A stretch of DNA of 27,468 bases from NCBI GenBank assembly GCA_002751075.1, contig NAOQ01000003.1:394851-422318 (forward strand), in the 5' to 3' direction. Position numbers and translations under genes: made by a program. Below are positions 10,601-19,859 of the stretch, piece after piece. The DNA is from Ichthyophonus hoferi. Taxonomy: Eukaryota > Opisthokonta > Ichthyosporea > Ichthyophonida > Ichthyophonidae. Numbering within the stretch: position 1 is the stretch's first letter; each line of letters starts with the position of its first letter. The notes under the pieces are model-generated. The model had not been told where the DNA came from and did not search any database. It saw nothing but the letters and a program-made list of their open reading frames with translations.

Positions 10601-12932
10601 TGAGGATTACGAGACTACGATCACTATTTATTTATCTATATCTATATCTATATCTATATATATATTTAGGAAAAAAGCGAAAGAAATGTCTTTTAAAATT
10701 TTAATAAAATATCTAATTTATCATACACCTATGACGTTAATTTGCATAGCAATACATTTATATTCATATTAAAACTAATATTAAAAACCGTAATATATAT
10801 ATTTCATATCCAATTTAAAAACTATTTTATGTATATTTAAACTAATAATACAAACAGTAAAATTTAACTTATATATGTATGTTCCCGTATATATGGTATG
10901 AGTGCCAATGTGCATATGAATACATTTATATTCAGATTGAAACTAATACTGAAAACCGTAAAATGCAAAATATTCTAAAAACAAAGACAAAAATGGCATA
11001 TCCAATTTAAAAATTACTATATTATTAGTATTATTATTATATATATTTTAACTAACATTTTTTTTTAAAAAAAAAATCTATTTATATATATTATGGGTGT
11101 AAATAGTCATAACAATATAACTATAAAATATATATTATACTATACTATACTATAATATAATATATAAACCCATATATAGTCCTACCCGTAACCATCAGTT
11201 CTATATCATCCTCCTCCCCTCCTACAGGTGGTGTAAAGCTGACAGTCCACTGTGATTCCTTTCCAGCCTTAACATGTGTAGCATAACTATTAGGTTCGCC
11301 TGAGGCACACGTCTTCACTGTTATTTGAGAGGGGTCAGTGCTGACAAAGGCATCACTGACTAGAGTCCCCGTAGAGATGTATTTAGCAGTTAGGATAAAC
11401 CCATAACGACCTTTTCTGCGCCTGACTGTATCAATCGTCTGTAGTATATATATTTGGGTTTGATAGGGCGCAGTATAAGAAAATGACATAGAGTAGGCAT
11501 ATGTATGCAGAGAGGTATGTAAGTTAGTCGGGTAGGGCGTCAGACATCAAGACATTTTAAATATGATTTTCTCAAAAATCAGGTGCTCTACTATGTATTG
11601 AAATTAATTGAATATTGTACAACCTCCATGTTGTAATAATATAGTACAGTATAGTATAGTACAGTACAGTACACTATAGCATAGTATAATATCGTATTAC
11701 ATATCGATTGTGCTAATATGTGGTGAGATTAGGGAAACATTGCTTAACTTCTATATTGAAATAATATAGTATAGTCTAGGGACTGTCTAGATTATAGAAC
11801 AATACAGTACAATATGGTATAGTATAGTATAGTATACTATCAAATATCGATTGTTCTAGTATGTAGTGAGATTAGTTAAATATTGTAGAACCTCTATGTT
11901 GTAATCAACGATTCGTACTGGAAGTCTAGTGGCCAATACCAACTCTAATAAAGTATATCAGCTGGGGGGCCCAGACTGGTTCTGGGCATGCTTTTTTGTT
12001 CATAAATGTAGTTTAAGAATTTATGTAAGTCGTTAAGTTGTATATCACCTCAGTGTAAGTGTGTTAGATTTTGGATTATACCAAATCAAATAATTAAATA
12101 GATTATCTGTCGCAGAAAATAATAAAATCTACAATAATAGACCATCTCTATCTATCCCATGATAATACATCCTATAATGTATCCCTTGAGAGTCTCACCG
12201 AGCCATCAGCCAAAAACTGGGTCCTCAACTAACTGCCCTCTCCTAGTCTTATCAACCTTATAGGCCTACCCTTTCACATCTACTGACTTACTTAATAATA
12301 CAAATATGGCTTAGGCTATCTATACTCCGCGTATGCAAAGGAACACGTCTAAACACCCCTTAAGTCGATCTTCCCTGGATTATAAATAGATATAGGACAC
12401 AGGGAACGGACCTTACACCCTCTACACTATATACTATTATTACTATATACTGGTATTACTATATCCTCCACCATCTACTATTATTACTACACTCAATAAA
12501 ATACACCGTTATTCCTATGGCCTACACTATATCCTCTGCTATATATCAGCATTACTATCCCCTATACCTCATACTATTATTACTATATTCCATACTATAC
12601 ACTAACTTGTCTACTTATTTACAACAAAAATACCCGCAAGAAATCTTAAAAATCTCCCTCTCTCTCACTTCACCCCAACCCCTCTCCTCGAAAGTTGTAT
12701 CACTTACATCCAGCATAACTGTAATGTTCTGCAGACTCCCAGGGGTATATGTAGAACCAGAGATAGCATCATTGCTTGGTAATATAAACAATGGATTATC
12801 AATCAAATTAATGTCTGGTTCTCCATGGGGTATATTAACATGATCACATGCATAGGGAGGGGCGCCATTGGGAAATGCATAGACTAATCCTACGAATAGG
12901 AAAGTCGAAAATACACCCACTATAATAGACAT
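5707..12932 (-). CDS. Secreted Reeler-domain protein with acidic stalk and GYD repeats (5 exons, complete)
   Basis: Spliced gene; exons in order are 12932-12708, 11438-11186, 8740-8666, 8464-8048 and 7610-5707. All four joints use GT-AG and agree in phase (0, 1, 1, 1), giving 957 residues. Residues 1-18 are a signal peptide ending VYA. Residues 19 to about 185 are a Reeler domain: GAPPYACDH with a following PHG, a YTPGS-NITVML strand, a GRYGFILTA strand, VKTCASG, and a final ESQWTVSFTPP strand, all typical of the family. Residues 186-650 are acidic and rich in Pro, Ser and Thr, with an Asn8 run. Residues 656-715 are six decapeptides, 738-833 two 48-residue units, 840-944 21 pentapeptides, and the tail is Arg6 plus FVWRKIE. 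No second membrane segment is seen, so export is likely. The function is not known; matrix, cell coat or adhesion material is an inference. It lies downstream of CPT1 on the same strand. Confidence 0.85.
5749..6063 (-). repeat. Array of 21 pentapeptide (15-bp) GYDxx repeats
   Basis: Each unit encodes G-[YF]-[DN]-x-x, with two late departures (GLNER, GCDKN) and a last unit GFCLD. Residues 840-944 of the protein. The variable pair alternates in part of the array between RE and ID or IE, giving a ten-residue higher-order period. The repeats are acidic and aromatic and probably form a regular surface. Confidence 0.93.
6082..6369 (-). repeat. Two tandem 48-residue (144-bp) units in the Reeler protein
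   Basis: Two adjacent diverged copies, each starting with W(P/S)TLP(S/T)TTV(V/A)MPIGD, followed by (E)ETFK and VAT. They lie between the decapeptide repeats and the GYD array, at protein residues 738-833. The repeat is visible at both DNA and protein level. Confidence 0.9.
6436..6615 (-). repeat. Six decapeptide (30-bp) NTFT repeats in the Reeler protein
   Basis: Six units starting NTFT or NTLT, at protein residues 656-715, for example NTFTAPISAP and NTFTEPISIT. Odd and even units differ, which suggests a 20-residue unit amplified three times. They are rich in Thr and Pro and could be O-glycosylated; that is an inference. Confidence 0.9.
7611..8047 (-). other. Reeler gene intron 4
   Basis: 437 bp between exons 4 and 5, GTAATT donor and CTTGCAG acceptor. 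Contains no recognisable gene. It holds a short direct repeat of a GTGTGTCAGACACACC-type hairpin sequence near 7629-7648, close to the acceptor. Confidence 0.8.
8048..8464 (-). CDS. Reeler gene exon 4: acidic linker with Asn8 run
   Basis: 138 full codons between an ACCAG acceptor and a GTAATT donor. It starts ALTQGHSSSTTSPGD and contains DDIDPPSLDDEMAF, an EDL triplet repeat (EDLEDLEDLED), eight Asn encoded by (AAT)8 at 8268-8291, and an acidic end with GDGEELDEVNTDN. It has no recognised fold and is probably an extended, disordered stalk after the Reeler domain. Confidence 0.82.
8666..8740 (-). CDS. Reeler gene exon 3: end of Reeler domain
   Basis: 24 full codons with split codons at both ends, between an ATTAG acceptor and a GTATGG donor. 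It reads VDSNSDNTPGGDTVYQAKIP then LIFK. The phase fits exons 2 and 4. Its short length makes it the least certain exon by content, but both splice sites and both frames agree. Confidence 0.75.
8989..9010. repeat. Perfect 22-bp palindrome with CACGTG centre
   Basis: Eleven base pairs on each side of the centre between 8999 and 9000 are fully complementary; the middle six bases are CACGTG, an E-box-like core. It lies in intron 2 of the Reeler gene. It could bind a dimeric factor or form a cruciform. Confidence 0.9.
9404..9945. repeat. Degenerate CTACTATCATAC tandem tract
   Basis: More than 500 bp of imperfect tandem units made of TACTATC, CATAC and CTACC blocks, strongly strand-asymmetric (C rather than G on the plus strand). 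It fills part of Reeler intron 2. Confidence 0.85.
10625..10664 (+). repeat. (TATC)/(TATATC) microsatellite
   Basis: Short tract of TATCTA units running into (TA)n inside Reeler intron 2. Confidence 0.8.
11186..11438 (-). CDS. Reeler gene exon 2: C-terminal half of Reeler domain
   Basis: 84 codons plus one base, from a CTACAG acceptor to a GTAGGA donor. It reads TIDTVRRRKGRYGFILTAKY, then TLVSDAFVS, ITVKTCASGEP, and ESQWTVSFTPPVGGEEDDIE. These match the strands around the conserved Cys and the W/F-rich final strand of Reeler domains. The joint to exon 1 leaves normal spacing between the VML and YGF strands, so no exon is missing between them. Confidence 0.88.
11571..11905 (+). repeat. Diverged tandem units of about 150 bp
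   Basis: Recurring block: ATATCGATTGT(G/T)CTA, GTGAGATTAG, then a CTTCTATATTG or CCTCTATGTTG motif and a TAGTATAG spacer. One full unit starts near 11702, a second near 11850, and the tail of an older one near 11611-11650. Inside Reeler intron 1. Confidence 0.7.
12411..12600 (+). repeat. Degenerate CTATACTATTATTA tract
   Basis: Imperfect repeats of CTACACTATAT, ACTATTATTACTATA and CTCCACC blocks directly inside intron 1 of the Reeler gene, next to exon 1. Confidence 0.7.
12708..12932 (-). CDS. Reeler gene exon 1: signal peptide and N-terminal half of Reeler domain
   Basis: 75 codons from the ATG at 12932-12930. A hydrophobic leader (IIVGVFSTFLFVGLVYA) is followed by PNGAPPYACDH and PHGEP, the usual opening of a Reeler domain, then YTPGS and NITVMLD. 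It ends in phase 0 at a consensus GTAAGT donor. The ATG is chosen because it directly begins the signal peptide. Confidence 0.88.
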
Positions 12933-15700
12933 TGGTATAATATAGTCTATTGTATTCTAGTGCGATTGGAGTATTATTTGTTGATAAATATGTCAAATGA
13001 TGGGTTATAATTATACTTAGCCTGTTATAAATGTGTTGATTTAATAATTAAACCCCTTCCTTAACATTCCACATAACCATACACGATAGAAAACAGTGAT
13101 GGTGATATTGCCATACGTATATATATGTTCTTATGTTTATATATAGAATAAGCTATTTATGCAAAGATTGTAAATTGTGCCAATAGGGACTGATTACTTT
13201 TATATGTATTTATAGATTAATTAATACGTAAAATGCCCTGCATGATATTAAAAATTATATATATAGTTGAAATAATAATGCCTATTGCTGTTCCCAATTA
13301 GTATTTTAAAATAATAATAATAATTCTGGAATTGCTATTTCTATTGTTATTGCCATTATTATTTGCATTTTTAGTGTATTAATTAAACTACTATTAATAA
13401 TAGTAATATTGCTTTTATTGGTATTACCAATATCATTATTGCTAATTGTGTTATATAATATATATGTTACTATTATTTCATTTGTATTTTGCGGTGCTCT
13501 ATATTTGTATTTTAGATCTGTAAGATAATATCTACGCCAATGAAAACGCTCTCATGCACCTTATTTACATTTTTGAATTTTCCCGGGAATAAAATACGAA
13601 AACAAACACTACTATATATAATATATAATCACATTACCTTATTAACATATATATATATCTATATATTAAGTAAATATAAATATAAGTAATTTTATATATA
13701 TATTTATTAATGCATATTTTAATACCTAAGATATATTTATATATTTCTATGTTAAATTTGACTCAAGAGGCGATGCCAAGCAATGAAGGAAATAAATAAC
13801 AACAGTAAGTAAAATTACTTTAGACCAACAGCATCAATTTTCATGAAACATAAAGTAAATTTCAATTATAATAAACTAATCAAATGATTAAAAATTAAAT
13901 TCTGGTATTAGTATTAATATAATATAATAAGTACCCTAAAATAATAATAATACAACATAAAATAATATAAAACGCGTAAATAATAACTATAAATACGTCA
14001 AAATTTCCAATATCTCATTCCACTCTTAATCAATAAGTTCAGCTTATTTCATACCGTTACTCATAATTGGGGTGATAGTATACTATATAGTATTATGTAA
14101 AGTTATATATTGTAAATATAAATACGTGATCGATTTTTCTATATGTAAATTAATACTAGTATATATTAGTATATATTAATATATACATGTTTGGCCATCT
14201 GATACTTCTATATATATATATATATATAATTTTGCTGTCTCATACACTCTGAACCTAATTGCTATTATGCTATAAACTATTATTCTGTTATATCATGATA
14301 TTATTATACCATCACATTATTATACTATTATAATATATTATAGTGTTATTGTATTATACTAATATACTATAATATTACTAGACATTATTCTACTGCCATA
14401 TTATTTTATAAAGTACTGCACAGTGTGTTGTATTATAATGTTATACCAGACTATATCACACCAGTTGAAATACTATGAGCGTATCAACACGAGTCCCAGA
14501 GGGCTTTGGCTTCTTGTGTTGAAACGGTAAAATAAATATAGGGTAAATACACTCTGTTTTTATCTTAAACCGTTATCCTGGCAATGACGCATGTCAAGTG
14601 GCGGACTATAGTATAAATAAAACTAGAAGCTCCATCTCAACTACACACTGGTTAATTTATACAATTCTAAACACGTTATATAGTGAGCTTGAATTGGGAT
14701 CAAACTGTATGCCTAATTTAATAGGGTATACAGGAATTAATCGCATTCTGAATCATTACTATGTAGGTTTAATAGATATCTCTACTATTTTATTAATAGA
14801 AGATAGTAAATAATTGGAATATATGTTATATTCTAATACAATATAAATAAATAAATAAGGAATCATGGCAATATATTACACATGTTCCAGCAATTCCATC
14901 AAAGGGTTAATCACTTGTTGCCTCAACAATAATTTTGAGATGGCCTACACAAACTAAAGAGAAGCTATAACCATTTTCATTGTATATACTAACATACATA
15001 CATACATACTATTCTACATACCATCCGACAGACTACCATACACACTATTATGCACACTATTATACATACTATCCTATTTGCTATCCTACATATTATCAGG
15101 ATAGTCTTATAATTATGATCATAAACCATGACAGTATCTTTCAATGTCAAAAGTTTAATGTAGTTATAATCTTAGGTATATGTGTAAGTTTATAGTTTTA
15201 TATGCCACACTGAGCATAGAACACACGACAATAGCATAGATATATGATGGTTTCTTCTTTCAACGGGTCAAACAAAATGTCAGTATGATATATTTTAATT
15301 TATATCTTTAGTATTATCATTCTGTTAGAACAATTATAATATAGTCTAGTATAGTATGTGATACTATAGTAATATATCCTACCAGTTGTATCGATAATAT
15401 TAAAAACCCCACCATTATTCTAATTCAGTAATATAGAAAAATGTGCTCAAGACAATATAGAATGAACCGAAAAAAAAGGTAGACGTAACAAAAAATATTA
15501 TCAAATATAATTATTGATATAAAATATCATATATACTATAACAAATACTATAGCATATATATTATAGCATATAAATTAAAGTATAAATTAAAACATAAAC
15601 TATAACATAAACTATAACCGATGCCATAGCATATATATATAATAACCTATACTATAGCCTATACTATAACATATATTATTGGGAAGGTATAAGGAGAGGG
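12933..15700. other. Intergenic region between CPT1 3' end and Reeler 5' end
   Basis: Very AT-rich, with long runs of TATA-type sequence, (TA)n near 14213-14228, and no convincing reading frame. It must contain the CPT1 3' UTR and poly(A) site (left of 15701) and the promoter and 5' UTR of the Reeler gene (right of 12932). No specific promoter element can be claimed because TATA-like strings are everywhere. A less AT-rich patch at about 14461-14610 holds short imperfect inverted repeats but no recognised RNA gene. Confidence 0.7.
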
Positions 15701-15777
15701 CTAGTTGACGGTGTCGTCAAATAGGGCTTTGATATCTAGGAGTGACTCGTGAATTAGATCAGCAAAGGTATTCGAGT
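15701..15777 (-). CDS. CPT1 exon t: terminal exon
   Basis: Acceptor CCTGCAG. Reads a split Asp, then [20 protein letters not shown] and DTVN before a TAG stop at 15703-15701. Matches human [21 protein letters not shown] at the C terminus. Confidence 0.94.
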
Positions 15778-16953
15778 CTGCAGGATAGTAGAAGAGAAAA
15801 AGAGAGGGGAAGCAAGTGGTTTAAAAAATTTATTATATGCCAAGGGAGGAGAAATTGTTATTCTTCATGTATAAGCTTATGTTAAGACTAATACAATAAT
15901 CACTTGTGACTAGTTAGACTCCAATGCTTACTGCAGATTGTAACATATCATACATCATATATATACATACACATACACATACATATATATATACATGCAT
16001 ACATAAATGCATATGTATATGTGTGCATTGTACCGAACAATATAATACTTACCTGTAGTTGGGCAAGAGTGTTTTGATGAAACGTGAAAGAATATATTAT
16101 GATCCAACACCATATAGGAGACCCCATACCTGTAGAGTAAATAGCATCCCACAGCATGATTATTATAGTGTAGTATAGTATGATATGATATAGTATAGTA
16201 TAGTATAGTATGATACGAAATTACATAGTATAGGCATAGTATGGTATGATATGATATAGTATAATATAGTGTAGTATGGCATGATATGGTATGGCATGGC
16301 ATAGTATGGTAATGGTATGGTGAAGTATTGTAGAGTTCAGTATCGGGTTTATTTGGCTATGTGTAAGCTAGGGGGCAGTACGTCGGAGTACATTATATGT
16401 ATGTAACTATATAGTGCATTGTCAGGTATCACATCATACCGTGCATTACCCATATATTCATTTCATATCCTAATAGTCCCATATTATATTTCCTAGTATA
16501 ACTGATGGTCACCTATTATATACATAACGTATATTTATAACTATAGTTATACCGATATTTATAGTTATGTATATATATCTCACCCATCCTCGGCAACGGG
16601 CCCAAAGCCCCCTCCAGGTGAATAATAGCTGTTGTATTTTCCCCCAGTTGACTGCCATAGACTAGTCTGCCTTTGAGGCTGTATGCATGGAGGGGCTTAC
16701 TATGAGTATGTATGACAATAAGATAGTATGTATATGTGTATGTATAACAATAAGATAGTATATATGTGTGTATGTATGTATGCATGTATGTCTATATATG
16801 TGACCAGATAACACGTGCCCAATATATTCTAAGAGCATAAAATAATTTAAAGTAAAATAAAGCAATGTTTAAATTGAGAATGAAAAAGATAGATAGAGAG
16901 AGAAGGATATAGAGATAGAGAGAACAGAAATACAAATACAAAGAGATAGAGAT

Positions 16954-16986
<33 letters not shown>

Positions 16987-19828
16987 CATATACAGTCTGA
17001 CTTGTGGATAAGCGCCAAGGCTCAGTCAATGCAGCCTTGAGGAAATTAGATTCTAGGCCTAGGCCTAGGGAACAGATATACAGGGCAAACAGGTGACGGT
17101 CCACTCCTACAGATTATTATATTATATTGTATTATATTATAATGGTTAGATATGATAGGGTATAAGGAACAAATAGAGAGCAAACAGGTGACAGTACACT
17201 CCTATAGGTTATTACATTCTATTGCATTATATTATATTATATTATTTACATATATGTATATATTTCCTACTAAGCCACCTATACACCCCTATATATATAA
17301 TTTCTATCAACCTATCTACCTTTAATATATTAGTTTATAGTATATTATATACCCCCCATATACCCCTATATATCCATATACCTTTTCCAGTCATCGCCTC
17401 CCTGTAGGTGTTCTGATGTTTCTCTACCGCCCTCATAAAGTAATATATCTTATCATCTTTCTAATAGTCAAGAGGGAAGAGAATGGGAAGGAAAGAGAGT
17501 GATTGGATTAGAGTCAAGGTAAATACTATAATAATATAGTACAATATGCAATATAAAGAGAGATAGAGAGATAGGGAGATGAGATAGACATCTAGAAAGA
17601 TATATATATAGATAGACATAATATACCGACACATTATTATCCACCATATTCTTTACAAACTCGGTACTCTCCTCAGAAGCGGACCGGACCGTTTCAGTTC
17701 TGCCTCGCTGATACAAACGGGTCATTGATGACTCGTACGTTAGGGGTATCTGCATGTATAAGTATAAATATAGACATATACATATGTATATGTAATACAT
17801 ATATATGCATATGCATGTGCATAAGTATAAGTATAAGTATAAGTATAAGTATAAGTATAAGTATAGGTATAAGTATATATATATGTTTATATATATCCAT
17901 ATGTATAGGTCTATGCATATGATGTATATGTATATGTATAATTTTATACATTTAGTTGTACTTAATCTCTAAAATCATAAGACAAATCGTTTCCAATGGT
18001 CTTACAAGTCTTAATAATCAGTTAACCTAAGCAAACATTTCCTCAATTAAAATTTATTGTAAATTGTAAAGTCATGAAAAATAAAAATAAGAAATTAGGA
18101 CCCACAATGATCAAATATACAAGACACTATACTATATAATGTACTATGTAATATAGTATATACTATAATTTACTATATAATTTACTATACAAAATACTAT
18201 ATAATACACTATATAATATATTATATAAAATACTACATAGTATACTATATGATATGATATATACTATATTATATATTATGCTATATACTATATTCCGCTT
18301 ACATAAACCAATCACCCTGTAGGATAGTCGGACATTAAAGACGAACAATTAAAAATTAGTATAATATAGCATAGCATAGTATAGCATAGAACAACATAAC
18401 ATACTATAGTAACGCATCATATAATATAATAACGCATCACATACTGTAACATAACATGCATAATATAACATAACGTAACATAACATATCATAGTATAGTA
18501 TAGTATAACATAACAATATAGTAATCATATAATATGACCTACAAATTTGTTCTGCTTGTAGAACGATAACTGTAGAGCCATTTGTATACAACTATCCGGT
18601 GAAACCTTAAATAATTTGATCAGTTCCTTGCCATATTCATCAAATACCAACACTTTCATATCTGCAATGTAATATAATACTAGTTAATTGTAGTAGTTAA
18701 TGCTTTATGTGTTACTTTGAGGTGTGTATATACATAATTCTGTTATATCCCATGATAGGTATGGGCAGGAGTTATATTATATTATACTATGTTATATTAT
18801 ACTGTGTCATATTATATTATATTACTATACTATACTATACTATACTATACTATACTATACTATACTATAGATTGTAGACCTACGCAGATTGGTGACTAGG
18901 GCGGTGGCAGCAACAAAAGCCTCTTCTATGGCGTGAGCAGCCTGTTACCCGCCAAATTTATTAGCTTGTTGATGTGAGTTTAGTTTACGGTTTTACCCAT
19001 GGCTACGTAATCCGTTAAAACAAATATCTTTGCACTATATATAGGGGTTATATGTAGATTGTGTAATGATGTGTACGTAGTAAAGATATATATATGCGGA
19101 AGCATAAACATATAGATATAGATATAAACATAGATATATAGATATACATACAGGTCCGCTAAGACTCCACACAAGGCACATGGGCTGTGGTAGTGAACGG
19201 TACTTTGACCCCATAGGAATCACACACCTTCCCTTACTATCATAGCAACCTTCCACATTCTCTGTTTGTGTTTTTGTGTGTGTTTGACAAGGCAAGATAG
19301 TTAATATATTGCCTGTAATCACTAGTTGAACTACACCTACACATTACGTTATATTATATTATTAAAATTACAATGTTTTTTAAAAGGGTTTAGTTCTATT
19401 ATTAATATTTCTATTTTTATTAGTTATTAGTACTATTATTAGTATTATTACTGATACTAATATTATTACTACTATTATTATTACTGTTAATAGTATGACT
19501 TGCCTACAAACAGGCAGCTTTCCCACAGATGGGCGATTACAGGTGCATCGGCCCAGGAATGTTCACAGTTCATTCCAGCCTGTAGAAAATATACAATACA
19601 TAACATTATATTACAGTGATTAGAGGTTATAAAATACAGTACATTAGTCAGTATAAGGTATAGGATACATTACATTACTGTCAGTATATGATAAGAATAC
19701 AGTACATTACAGTCAGTATAGGATCTATGATACATTGCATTACAGTCAAACCTGCCTTAGATATAGATACACAATATTGGTTATTTCATATGTGCATTTA
19801 CATATAATTGGCGTTTACTGATTATATC

Positions 19829-19859
<31 letters not shown>

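Larger units (their letters stand above)
8741..11185 (-). other. Reeler gene intron 2
   Basis: 2445 bp between exons 2 and 3 with no recognisable gene. It contains a perfect 22-bp palindrome at 8989-9010, a long degenerate CTACTATCATAC-type tandem tract at about 9404-9945, a (TATC)n tract near 10625-10664, and otherwise AT-rich sequence. Confidence 0.8.
11439..12707 (-). other. Reeler gene intron 1
   Basis: 1269 bp between exons 1 and 2 with a GTAAGT donor and CTACAG acceptor. It holds about three diverged copies of a 150-bp unit (11571-11905), a degenerate CTATACTATTATTA tract (about 12411-12600), and a less AT-rich island near 11905-12000 in which no exon is supported, because exons 1 and 2 already join in phase with normal domain spacing. 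Confidence 0.8.

Noticed and set aside
11905-12000. GC-richer island in Reeler intron 1 as a possible extra exon
   Set aside because: Exons 1 and 2 join in phase 0 with normal spacing between Reeler strands; an insertion there would break the domain.
14461-14813. Possible RNA gene or small plus-strand gene in the intergenic region
   Set aside because: The short inverted repeats are imperfect and do not fold into a tRNA or other known RNA by eye; the 71-codon frame from about 14598 does not start with ATG and has no family features.
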